Source: JAZQUM01 sp045631305 (lineage in GTDB: Bacteria; Bacillota; Clostridia; Oscillospirales; Oscillospiraceae). Taken from it: a DNA stretch of 36,601 nt. The position numbers were made by a program, and so were the translations under genes. Below, piece after piece: positions 8,501 to 14,892 of this stretch. The DNA lies in the NCBI GenBank assembly GCA_045631305.1, contig JAZQUM010000067.1, forward strand, positions 1-36,601, read 5' to 3'. The notes beneath the pieces are model-generated. The model saw only the letters and a list, made by a program, of their open reading frames with translations, ran no database searches and was not told where the DNA came from. Numbering within the stretch: position 1 is the stretch's first letter; the number at the start of each line of letters is the position of its first letter.

Positions 8501-10159
8501 AACAATTACACCCGCACCACTGCTGATGCTGCACTTTCTGTAATGCTGCAGCCCGGTGATTCTAATGTGATCGTTATCGAATATGTACGTCAGGCCAGCG
8601 ATCTGGTAAGCACCACCTATGCAGTGAGCTACGAATACCGCACCTACACCATGACCGTTAACGAAAGCGGTGTGGCAGGCTATTGGGATGCTCCTGTTGT
8701 TACCGGAGAAGAAGATGCTGTTTCCGGTTCCGGTTATGTAGGCCAGAAGATCACTCTGGATCCCAAGGCTAAGACTGGCTTTGCTCTTGTTGGTACTGCT
8801 CCCGCTGCCAGCCAGACTCTGGAGGCAACCGGCAACTCCTGGACTTATGTTTACGAAAAGTACATTCCTCTGGAACAGGGTTCCGTAACCGTAAATCACC
8901 ACTATAAGACCACCACCATCGCTGTAAACGGCACTTCCTCTGTGTCCACTCAGGATGTAATGGGTACTCCCGTTGTTAAGTACCTGGGCGAAAGTTATAC
9001 TGCAGAAGCTGTTCTGAATGGCTTTGATCTGGTTGATGTAAAGATCGACAACGAAAATCGTCTGGCAAGAGCAATTCCTGAAGCAGTTAACGTTACTGTT
9101 GGTGAAAACACTGTTGTTGACTTCTACTATGAAAAGACTGATGACCGCAGTGTCCCCGTAACTTATAGCATTGCTCACGAGTACTACACCTATGACTGGG
9201 ATGGCACTCTCCTCAGCGAATCCAAGCCTGCCGCAGTTACCGGTGAAAGTTTTGCTACCCTTCCTCTGGTAGCAGCTCCTGAATACAGTGACTATACCCT
9301 CACTTCCGCTACCTACAACGGTGCTGATCTGGGTGCACTGGCAGAAGGTGAAACCAGCTACACCGTAACCCTGAAGGAAGGCGAAAACAAGATCGTATTC
9401 GTCTATGAAAAGCGTCTGGCTCGTGACTACTGCGATGTAACTGTTATCCACAACTACTTCAAGGATGAAGCAGCTTTGGCAGAAGGTGTAACTGAGACCA
9501 AGGCTCAGGCAATCTTTGAACATCAGGCTGAAGGTAGTGAGTTCACCGCTGCAACCCGCGATGTGGAAGGTTACGAATTCCATTCCGTAGCTCCCGACAT
9601 GACGATCACTGTTAAGACTGAAGGCGAAAACGTTATCGTTATCAACTACGTCCGCAAGGCAGCTTCCTATGAAGTGATCCACGTCTATCAGTGCAACAGT
9701 GTGGAAGAAGGCAGAACTTCTGAAGTTCTTTCCGGCCTCCACGGTGAAGTGATCGACAGCGAAAGCATTGCACTCGTAGAATCTTACAACGGTAATACCT
9801 ATACCCTCGTATCCGTCTCTGAAGATATTACCCTGGATTCTGCTGCAGAAGTGCTTCCCGCAATCGTTATTACCTATAACCGCACTGTTAGATACAATCC
9901 TCCCATTGTGACTCCTCCCACTGAGGATCCTGTAGATCCTCCTGTGGAAGAGGAAGAAGAATTCGGTGAAGAAGATGTTCCTCTGACTGATCTTCCCGAA
10001 GGCGGCGCAGGTGCTCCTGAGGAAGAAATCTTCGAAGAAGATGTTCCTCTGGCAGATGTTCCTGCTACCGGTGACATGACTGCTCTGTGGGCTGCTGCAA
10101 GCATTGTTTCCGCAGCTGGCATTCTGTTCCTCGGCAAGAAGAAGGACGACGAAGAATAA
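5591..10159 (+). CDS. Large VWA-domain adhesin with tandem MucBP-like repeats and sortase-type anchor
   Basis: The 1522-residue product has a signal peptide at about 1-33 (KK near the start, hydrophobic core, SVLAAS). A von Willebrand A domain spans about 100-325; its metal site is a variant (D108-N-S110-V-T112 for DxSxS, a Thr at 203 or 205, D232). An insert carries C116, C119, C124 and H129. From about 531 come roughly ten repeats of 75-110 residues, each opening with a pattern like VTVxHxY and most closing on a hydrophobic-YY or VYEK strand (starts near 531, 622, 728, 817, 916, 1008, 1097, 1189, 1280 and 1358). The C terminus has an acidic/proline stretch, VPATGD (1490-1495), a membrane segment and GKKKDDEE, so it is probably sortase-anchored. 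The start at 5591 fits AAAAAAGGAG; an upstream in-frame ATG at 5519 lies in the aptamer. The ligand is unknown and no sortase gene is in the window. Confidence 0.9.
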   Translation: MAKKITTWGRKTLSMLLAMTMIMGMLQVSVLAASTGSADQIMNGYYEVGSNNTPAKEIKDTSTVTQDGYTLSKTIAPTDKENEFNITLTVQTSQTVVPSDAAIVLVIDNSVTMKYCGECGAEGCNKPGHNTTRLVAMKDILTGTGGFLEALLDAKNTGNIYVSVVSFGTNANTVCGWRDIKTAAGLKDVRDAIKNLKGDEYATNTHAGLTLARNLLTQKATATTKYTVLLSDGMANCVGNANSTSTTEVKLQGYGPSSAAGTEEARSAAATMAATLRGVERNTVYAVGYGVEKSYLDGIIGDSSKVYAGADKKTVTEGFKNVAQSAVSGMNGAGNTVVDPMGAYIDIDMSRANFAGTGATANGDTISWKLDLNKAQTSTSADGKTTTYTYTLTYPIKLDTSAVGFVENKYYPTNGYTYLNVLQEDGTSKPIAFRVPGVKGEIPEYDWTINYYLEDEDSINKKGDAKTYTLVDGDTQTGKADLHSSLNAPSGYADKYNSYGYHFAKADPLQVTIGADASQNVINLYYNLDVAEVTVKHFYKSTTITPAGETVVVDYTEDPAKTSTVFAIAGEDFVVAEQPVYGGVEYTFDYATPADKKVTVAAGGKYEIQLFYSRFDDLRDKTSARVDHVYETEAYVIDPATGKYKLETTSVTETGVQTGENLIVGSVYNVGTDLKAGYEGYVIDTTKGNYAGLVMEGGALGFVLEKDDAKNIRTLYFKKTATLPESITVTVNHHYTKYITYIDDNGVPQTIKNPDNFVSTVNYPIYKGESLTISEFKIHNGETYISDATNESKLDLGTVTQSATIDLYYELSVAPDTATAYASHYWYTITEATVEVKDADGKVIGFTTETREKLDHAEEDIAYTGLYEGQKHTEVPKTWGEGYDFDETSDVIAIAGTGDKAVLKYYKDATADERSDASVTVIHKYTTKLETIVAGAVETVTVDDGSDTKNYTGYKAGVTFTAEPQTTYGGNNYTRTTADAALSVMLQPGDSNVIVIEYVRQASDLVSTTYAVSYEYRTYTMTVNESGVAGYWDAPVVTGEEDAVSGSGYVGQKITLDPKAKTGFALVGTAPAASQTLEATGNSWTYVYEKYIPLEQGSVTVNHHYKTTTIAVNGTSSVSTQDVMGTPVVKYLGESYTAEAVLNGFDLVDVKIDNENRLARAIPEAVNVTVGENTVVDFYYEKTDDRSVPVTYSIAHEYYTYDWDGTLLSESKPAAVTGESFATLPLVAAPEYSDYTLTSATYNGADLGALAEGETSYTVTLKEGENKIVFVYEKRLARDYCDVTVIHNYFKDEAALAEGVTETKAQAIFEHQAEGSEFTAATRDVEGYEFHSVAPDMTITVKTEGENVIVINYVRKAASYEVIHVYQCNSVEEGRTSEVLSGLHGEVIDSESIALVESYNGNTYTLVSVSEDITLDSAAEVLPAIVITYNRTVRYNPPIVTPPTEDPVDPPVEEEEEFGEEDVPLTDLPEGGAGAPEEEIFEEDVPLADVPATGDMTALWAAASIVSAAGILFLGKKKDDEE

Positions 10160-10187
10160 TAGCTGAAATCGTTCACTGGAATTACAC

Positions 10188-10221
10188 AAACCCCCCCAGA
10201 GCTTTTTCTCCTCGGGGGTTT
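10188..10221 (+). terminator. Hairpin after the adhesin gene
   Basis: AAACCCCC (10188-10195) pairs with GGGGGTTT (10214-10221). The T-run is short, so it may be a moderate terminator or a 3'-end stabiliser. The bases from 10222 to 10325 show no other structure. Confidence 0.7.
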
Positions 10222-10325
10222 AGTGCATATTCAAGAGAAAATGAAGATGAAGAAAAACTAACTCGCCCTAAATAAGATCTTGTTTTCGGGGCATACTGAA
10301 ACCATCTTGAAAAGAGGGTGGAAGT

Positions 10326-10760
10326 ATGATCGAACAGGACACCGTAAAACTCCTGCGGGAGTGTGATGCGGGCATCAAAATGGGCATTGCCTCCATTGAG
10401 GATGTGCTGCCTTACGCGAAGAACAAAGAGTTTCAGAGCTACCTTTCCCGCTGTAAAAAAGAGCACGAAGAACTGGAGCGGGAGATCCATATGCTGTTGC
10501 TTCGCTATCGGGATGAGGGGAAGGAACCCAACCCCATTGCCAAGGGCATGAGTCGCATCAAAACCAATGTAAAACTGGGGCTGGACTCTTCGGACGCTAC
10601 CATTGCAGACCTGATGACCGACGGCTGCAACATGGGTGTGAAATCCTTGAATCAGTATCTCAACGAGTACAAAGCAGCAGATGAGATTTCCAAAGATATC
10701 ACCAAGCGGCTCATCAATCTGGAAGAGCGGCTTGCTATCGATATCCGCGGATTTCTGTAA
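10326..10760 (+). CDS. Helical protein of unknown function, possibly ferritin-like (DUF2383-like)
   Basis: The 144-residue product starts behind GAGGGTGG. Nearly its whole length looks alpha-helical with four segments: TVKLLRECDAGIKMGIASIE, a helix containing KKEHEELEREIHMLLLRYRD, the GLDSSDATIADLMTDGCNMG region, and a C-terminal helix to ERLAIDIRGFL. A four-helix bundle with Glu/His on helix 2 (KEHEELEREIH) resembles the ferritin-like DUF2383 class, but I see no full duplicated ExxH pattern, so metal binding is only a suggestion. There is no signal peptide. It has its own terminator, so it is probably monocistronic. Confidence 0.75.
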   Translation: MIEQDTVKLLRECDAGIKMGIASIEDVLPYAKNKEFQSYLSRCKKEHEELEREIHMLLLRYRDEGKEPNPIAKGMSRIKTNVKLGLDSSDATIADLMTDGCNMGVKSLNQYLNEYKAADEISKDITKRLINLEERLAIDIRGFL

Positions 10761-10761
10761 G

Positions 10762-10795
10762 AAAAAAGACTGTACCTGTGGTGCAGTCTTTTTTT
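10762..10795 (+). terminator. Terminator of the helical protein gene
   Basis: AAAAAAGACTG and CAGTCTTTTTTT form the stem and T-tract. A TATAAT at 10812-10817, just downstream, may be the -10 of the next transcript. Confidence 0.9.
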
Positions 10796-10847
10796 GCGGA
10801 AGAAAGCGTGCTATAATAAAGAAAATCCTGAAGAGGAGGAACTGGAA

Positions 10848-11072
10848 ATGGCTGAATTTGTGGATTTTATGGGCGATCTGGAAGATATGAGCGCCGATGA
10901 GCTGCGAAGCCTCATGGAAGACGTGCTGCGCCGCATCGATGAGCTGGATCAGCAGGAGCCCCGCAATATGGAAAGCGAAGAATACGAAGAGTGGAGCGAC
11001 CGCCACGAAGAACTGGAAGATCTGCTGGATGAGATGATGGATCTTCTTGAAGACGATCTTCCGGAGGATTAA
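10848..11072 (+). CDS. Very acidic small helical protein (74 residues), unknown function
   Basis: The start at 10848 has AAGAGGAGGA just upstream; a longer in-frame start at 10794 lies in the previous terminator and is unlikely. About two fifths of the residues are Asp or Glu, with heptad-like leucines and methionines (ELRSLMEDVLRRIDELD, then HEELEDLLDEMMDLLEDD), suggesting a short coiled coil or helical hairpin. I recognise no family. The stop TAA (11070-11072) directly precedes the next ATG, and the next gene's GGAGG lies inside this coding sequence, so translation is probably coupled to the NIF3-like gene. Confidence 0.8.
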   Translation: MAEFVDFMGDLEDMSADELRSLMEDVLRRIDELDQQEPRNMESEEYEEWSDRHEELEDLLDEMMDLLEDDLPED

Positions 11073-11408
11073 ATGGAAAAATTCCGCTATTGTAAGCTGG
11101 AGCTCTTTGCCCCAAAGGAATACCTTCCACAGATCGAGGCGGCGCTTTGGGCGGTGGACGCGGGCCATATCGGGGCCTACGACCGCTGCTTATCCGTAAG
11201 TGCTGTGGAAAGCACATGGCGCCCTCTTGCGGGAAGTGATCCCTTCCTTGGTGCAGAGGGCGAGCTTTGCCGCGCAGAGGAGATGAAGGTGGAAGTGACC
11301 TGCCTTGCTGAAAAAGCGGCAGAAACGGTAGCAGCCGTGAAAGCGGCCCACCCTTATGAAGAACCTGTGATCAATGTGCTTCCCTTGTGGATGACATCTT
11401 TTGACTAA
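11073..11408 (+). CDS. NIF3/YqfO-type domain protein
   Basis: The 111-residue protein matches the PII/CutA-like domain inserted in YqfO/NIF3 proteins. It has an N-terminal strand (YCKLELFAPKEYLPQIEAAL), a glycine-rich segment GHIGAYDRCLSVS, the WRPLAGSDPFLGAEGE segment with its conserved proline and glycines, and the typical HPYEEPVINVLPL ending. Such stand-alone domains occur in many Firmicutes and may bind a small ligand or metal, but their function is not established. It starts immediately after the acidic protein gene and is followed after 2 nt by ogt, so the three form a tight unit. Confidence 0.85.
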   Translation: MEKFRYCKLELFAPKEYLPQIEAALWAVDAGHIGAYDRCLSVSAVESTWRPLAGSDPFLGAEGELCRAEEMKVEVTCLAEKAAETVAAVKAAHPYEEPVINVLPLWMTSFD

Positions 11409-11410
11409 AT

Positions 11411-11893
11411 ATGGCATATTATGTGACGGAATACGCATCGCCCATAGGGAGGATGCTGCTGGCATCGGATGGAACGGCGTTGTGCGGCCTTTGGCTGGAA
11501 GGGCAGAAGCATTATGCTGCGGGTCTGACAACTGAGGTGACGGGCAACGATGGTCTGCCGATTTTTACAGCGGTAAAGGCATGGCTGGATGATTACTTTG
11601 CAGGGAAACGCCCTTCTGCCGAGGGAATTGACCTTGCGCCTTTGGGCAGTGCCTTTCAGCAAAAGGTGTGGCGGGAGCTGCAGAGGATCCCCTATGGTGA
11701 AACCGTAACTTACGGGGAATTGGCAAAGCGGCTGAATTCCTCGGCCCGCGCCGTGGGCGGCGCTGTGGGGCGCAATCCCATTTCTGTTGCGGTGCCCTGT
11801 CACCGTGTGGTGGGGGCAAACGGCGCGCTGACAGGTTATGCCGGCGGGATCCATAAGAAAATATGGCTTTTGGAGCATGAAAAAACGAGGTAG
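11411..11893 (+). CDS. ogt: Methylated-DNA--protein-cysteine S-methyltransferase
   Basis: This 160-residue protein has the standard length. The active-site motif VPCHRVV places the acceptor cysteine at C130. The DNA-binding part is PYGETVTYGELAKRL followed by RAVGGAVGRNP, with the arginine finger, and the C-terminal GGIHKKIWLL also fits. The enzyme takes alkyl groups from O6-alkylguanine onto its own cysteine in a single-use repair reaction. The gene begins 2 nt after the NIF3-like gene without a strong site of its own, suggesting coupling. Its last codons form the left arm of the terminator. Confidence 0.95.
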   Translation: MAYYVTEYASPIGRMLLASDGTALCGLWLEGQKHYAAGLTTEVTGNDGLPIFTAVKAWLDDYFAGKRPSAEGIDLAPLGSAFQQKVWRELQRIPYGETVTYGELAKRLNSSARAVGGAVGRNPISVAVPCHRVVGANGALTGYAGGIHKKIWLLEHEKTR

Positions 11894-11912
11894 TGAAAAC
11901 TACCTCGTTTTT
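11881..11912. terminator. Bidirectional terminator between ogt and the cyclase gene
   Basis: AAAAACGAGGTAG (11881-11893) pairs with CTACCTCGTTTTT (11900-11912). The T/A tracts serve both converging genes, and the left arm includes the ogt stop codon. Confidence 0.92.
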
Positions 11913-11934
11913 GTTTTGGAGCGGAATGCTCTTT

Positions 11935-12528
11935 TCAGATTTCTATCAGTATGGCTCGGCAGGGAGCGCCGTCCACACCTGCTAAATTTAGAGGTGCAGC
12001 ATTTAAGAAATACACGCCTTCGGGGACTTCTGCCAGACGAATTCCTTCCAGCAGAGTAACATCGGCGCGCAAAAGAGCGAGGTGTACATCCATGGGCTCG
12101 TCCTGCGGGCCTACCGACTGGGGCTCATTGCCAAGCAGCAAAATATCAGAAGATGCAAATACCTTTGCTGCTTCTAAAGATACTTCGATATCCCCTTTGA
12201 TGAGAACTCTTTTGGCTGCCAGGGGATTGTGATTTTTCGCTTTTTCCATGATTTTGGCGGCATCATTTTCGGTGACGACTCCGTGGTGCTCTGCTACATA
12301 AGCCATTCCCACAAAGGTATCCAGGGCAATTTCGTCCACGGTTTTTCCGCCTTTGATAAAATGAAAGGGCGCGTCGATATGCGTGCCGTTATGGGCGCAC
12401 ATATCAAATGCCGTCAAATTATATACTTCGCCGTCTTCCATTGATCTCAGCACCTTTTTTTCGGGTGCAGGGTCGTCGGGATACACTTCGCAACCAAACA
12501 CTTCCTGGGAAATATCATAGATTTTCAT
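11935..12528 (-). CDS. Cyclase-family metal-dependent hydrolase (kynurenine formamidase-like)
   Basis: The 197-residue product starts MKIYDISQEVFGCEVYPDDP and carries the family metal motif HxGTHxDxPxHF (AHNGTHIDAPFHF), followed by GKTVDEI. This fold includes arylformamidases and isatin hydrolases, which use Zn or Mn to hydrolyse amide or lactam bonds. Without kynurenine-pathway neighbours the substrate is open. The start at 12528 follows GGAGAAGC. A promoter on the same strand has TTGAGA (12593-12598), a 17-base spacer and TAAAGT (12570-12575). Confidence 0.88.
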   Translation of the reverse strand: MKIYDISQEVFGCEVYPDDPAPEKKVLRSMEDGEVYNLTAFDMCAHNGTHIDAPFHFIKGGKTVDEIALDTFVGMAYVAEHHGVVTENDAAKIMEKAKNHNPLAAKRVLIKGDIEVSLEAAKVFASSDILLLGNEPQSVGPQDEPMDVHLALLRADVTLLEGIRLAEVPEGVYFLNAAPLNLAGVDGAPCRAILIEI

Positions 12529-12569
12529 TGCTTGCTTCTCCGCTGTAAATTCAATTTATCTTGCTGTCT

Positions 12570-12598
12570 ACTTTAGCATACTTTTTCGCTTATCTCAA
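12570..12598 (-). promoter_or_regulatory. Promoter of the cyclase-family gene
   Basis: TTGAGA (-35, 12593-12598) and TAAAGT (-10, 12570-12575) are 17 bases apart on the minus strand, about 40 bases before the start codon. Confidence 0.6.
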
Positions 12599-12712
12599 TG
12601 CCCTGTGAGAGTAAGGGATGGGACAAAGGAAAATAAAAGTCGGGGTGGAAAAGATTGGAGAAGTGTCGTATAATAACCTATTAGTGAAAAGTAAAATTTT
12701 CGGAGGTCTTTT

Positions 12713-13318
12713 ATGGCAGATACTTTCAGAGCCTTTGGTTATATTTGTCCCGAATGCGGGAAGGCCGTGATGGCGTGCCGCTCTTCTTTTGCGCTTGCTG
12801 CGTCCAAGGTGGATGTGGAGTGCAGCTGCGGAAAATCTGCGCTGCAGGTGGAAAATGACGGTGTGAAGTGCCATGTGTACGTGCCTTGCGGCATCTGCGG
12901 GGAAACACATCATGCTGCCTGTGATGCGAAAGCATTGCTGGAAGGCCGCGGCATCGGCCTTGGTTGCAGCAATACCCAGCAGATCTGCTGCTATATCGGG
13001 GAAGAAGACCGCGTCAGCGGCGCTATGAAAGAGCTGGAGATCCTGGTTGCCAAGGAAAAGCAGCAGGAAGAAAATCCCGAAGCTTTTTTGGACAGCGTTA
13101 TCATGTATGAGGTGCTCTCCGAACTCAAGGAGATCGCTGCCCGTCCCAAGGGTATCACCTGCACCTGCGGCAGCGAAAATTATACCATTCAGGTGCGCCA
13201 CGCAGCGGTGGACGTATGCTGCGAAAAGTGCGGCAGCAAGCTTCGCATTCCCGCGGCAACGGATGAGGATCTGGACCGACTCTGCTGCCACATGAAATTA
13301 CAGATCAAAGGAAGATAA
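12713..13318 (+). CDS. Cysteine-rich, probably zinc-binding protein of unknown function
   Basis: The 201-residue protein begins behind CGGAGG. It contains many paired cysteines: CPEC near residue 15, CSC near 42, CGIC followed by ETHH near 66, a CC pair near 98, CTC near 149, then CCEKC and a terminal CCH. These resemble zinc ribbons arranged around a central helical segment (MKELEILVAKEKQQEENPEAF). It has no signal peptide or membrane segment and I recognise no named family. Its stop codon is one base before the start of a cation-diffusion exporter, whose ribosome binding site lies inside this gene. That suggests translational coupling and a role connected with metals, which is inference. 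Confidence 0.85.
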   Translation: MADTFRAFGYICPECGKAVMACRSSFALAASKVDVECSCGKSALQVENDGVKCHVYVPCGICGETHHAACDAKALLEGRGIGLGCSNTQQICCYIGEEDRVSGAMKELEILVAKEKQQEENPEAFLDSVIMYEVLSELKEIAARPKGITCTCGSENYTIQVRHAAVDVCCEKCGSKLRIPAATDEDLDRLCCHMKLQIKGR

Positions 13319-13319
13319 C

Positions 13320-14489
13320 ATGGTAACACTTTTAGCAAAATGGTTTATCCGCAATAAAGATTCTCTTACTGAGGGTCAGCTGCGCCATAAATACGGCATC
13401 CTCTGCGGTGCGCTGGGCGTTTTTTTGAACATTGTGCTCTTCGCCTTCAAGTTCTTTGCAGGCACTCTTTCCGGCTCCATTGCTATCACGGCGGATGCAT
13501 TCAACAACCTGTCTGACGCAGGTTCTTCCGTGGTGACGCTGCTTGGCTTCAAGCTTGCCAATCAGAAGCCCGACAAGGAGCATCCCTTCGGCCACGGCCG
13601 CATGGAATATCTCTCGGGTCTGCTGGTTTCCATGCTCATTATCTACATGGGCATTGAGCTGGGTAAATCTTCTTTCAGCAAGATCCTGCAGCCTGAAGAA
13701 GTGGTCTTCAGTGTGGTTGCGGTAGTGATTTTGGTGGCATCCATCGGTGTGAAAATGTACATGGGCTTCTATAACCGCAGCGTGGGAAAGAAGATCAATT
13801 CCGCTGCCATGGTGGCAACGGCGGCAGACTGCTTCTCCGATTGCCTTTCCACCGTGGCGGTTCTGTGCGCTACGCTGGTTGCCCGCTTTGCCAACATCTA
13901 TATCGACGGTTATGTAGGCCTTGTGGTGGCAGTTTTGATTTTTGTTGCAGGTTTCCGCGCAGCAAAGGAAACCCTTTCTCCGCTGCTGGGTCAGGCGCCC
14001 GAACGGGAATTTGTGGATGAGATCGAAGGCATCGTCATGGCTTATGAAGATATCGTAGGTATCCACGATCTGGTGGTCCACGATTACGGTCCCGGCCGCA
14101 GAATGATCTCTCTTCATGCCGAAGTGCCCTCCCATAAGGACATTATGATGCTTCACGACATGGTGGATAACGCGGAAATGGAACTTCGGGAAAAGCTCAG
14201 CTGTGAAGCCGTGATCCATATGGACCCCATCGTGACCAACGACGGCATTACGGGAGAAACCAAGGCGCGCGTTGCTCTGCTGGTCAGCGCCATTGACCCC
14301 GAATTTACCATCCACGATTTTCGTATGGTGGCAGGCCCCACCCACACCAATGTGATTTTCGACGTGGTGGTACCCCATGGCTGCAAGCTTTCTGCAAGTG
14401 AAGTGGAAGAGCGCGTGAAAAAGAGCGTTCGCGCACTGGACGGCAATTATTTTGCTGTGGTAAAGGTAGAGAGCAGCTACATCGCATAA
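13320..14489 (+). CDS. Cation diffusion facilitator (CDF) family metal exporter
   Basis: The 389-residue protein has the CDF layout: a short cytoplasmic start, about six membrane helices between residues 30 and 215, then a C-terminal regulatory domain. Metal-site motifs are ITADAFNNLSDAGSS in TM2 and ATAADCFSDCLST in TM5, both with Asp pairs (DxxxxxxD and DxxxD) where many zinc transporters have His, which may favour another divalent cation. HPFGHGRMEY before TM3 is also typical. The C-terminal extension beyond residue 300 is longer than in minimal CDF proteins. It would export divalent metal in exchange for protons. Substrate cannot be decided from sequence. Confidence 0.93.
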   Translation: MVTLLAKWFIRNKDSLTEGQLRHKYGILCGALGVFLNIVLFAFKFFAGTLSGSIAITADAFNNLSDAGSSVVTLLGFKLANQKPDKEHPFGHGRMEYLSGLLVSMLIIYMGIELGKSSFSKILQPEEVVFSVVAVVILVASIGVKMYMGFYNRSVGKKINSAAMVATAADCFSDCLSTVAVLCATLVARFANIYIDGYVGLVVAVLIFVAGFRAAKETLSPLLGQAPEREFVDEIEGIVMAYEDIVGIHDLVVHDYGPGRRMISLHAEVPSHKDIMMLHDMVDNAEMELREKLSCEAVIHMDPIVTNDGITGETKARVALLVSAIDPEFTIHDFRMVAGPTHTNVIFDVVVPHGCKLSASEVEERVKKSVRALDGNYFAVVKVESSYIA

Positions 14490-14496
14490 AAAAAGA

Positions 14497-14522
14497 AGAA
14501 AGCCTGCGTAAGCAGGCTTTCT
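14497..14522. terminator. Bidirectional terminator between the CDF and ArsC-like genes
   Basis: An 11-bp stem AGAAAGCCTGC / GCAGGCTTTCT has a GTAA loop, with A-rich and T-rich flanks between converging genes. Confidence 0.88.
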
Positions 14523-14525
14523 GTT

Positions 14526-14861
14526 TTATTCCCAGGTTTTCCAGATGTCGGGGCAGAAGCCAACGGTGGCTTCCTTGCCGTTTCTCACAATGGGCACATT
14601 GAAGAGCTCGGGGTACATCAAAAGCTTTTCTTCAGCGGCTTCCTTGGTGATATAGGCCATGTAAAGCTCTTCATAAGCGCGGCACTTGGTATTGACCAAA
14701 GCATCGTAACCCACCTTGGCTTTTACGCTCTGGTATTCGCGGGGGGAGAGACCTTTGGAAACGATGTCGATAAACTGATATTTGATGCGGCGCTCCTTGA
14801 ACCAGCGCTCGGCTTTTTTGGAATCAAAGGATTTGGCAGAACCGAAAATCTGAATGTTCAT
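14526..14861 (-). CDS. ArsC/Spx-family thioredoxin-fold protein lacking the N-terminal cysteine
   Basis: The 111-residue protein starts at 14861 behind AAGGAG; longer upstream frames overlap the divergent sirtuin gene and are rejected. MNIQIFGSAKSFDSKKAERW and FKERRIKYQFIDI match the thioredoxin-like ArsC/Spx family, and LLMYPELFNVPIVRNGKEAT fits the cis-proline region. Where family members usually have a reactive cysteine after the first strand, this one has GSAKSFDS with no cysteine; the only cysteines are C66-type (TKCRAYEE) and one near the end (VGFCPDIW). Classical arsenate reductase activity is therefore doubtful. A redox-insensitive or regulatory role is possible. Confidence 0.85.
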   Translation of the reverse strand: MNIQIFGSAKSFDSKKAERWFKERRIKYQFIDIVSKGLSPREYQSVKAKVGYDALVNTKCRAYEELYMAYITKEAAEEKLLMYPELFNVPIVRNGKEATVGFCPDIWKTWE

Positions 14862-14892
14862 AAAAAACTCCTTAAGAAATGAGGTTGATGGT

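Noticed and set aside
5564..10189. A 1541-codon open frame on the strand opposite the adhesin gene
   Set aside because: It mirrors the codon bias of the sense gene (few codons whose complement is a stop) and has low-complexity composition, no ribosome binding site and no domain pattern. The sense frame has a signal peptide, VWA domain, repeats and anchor.
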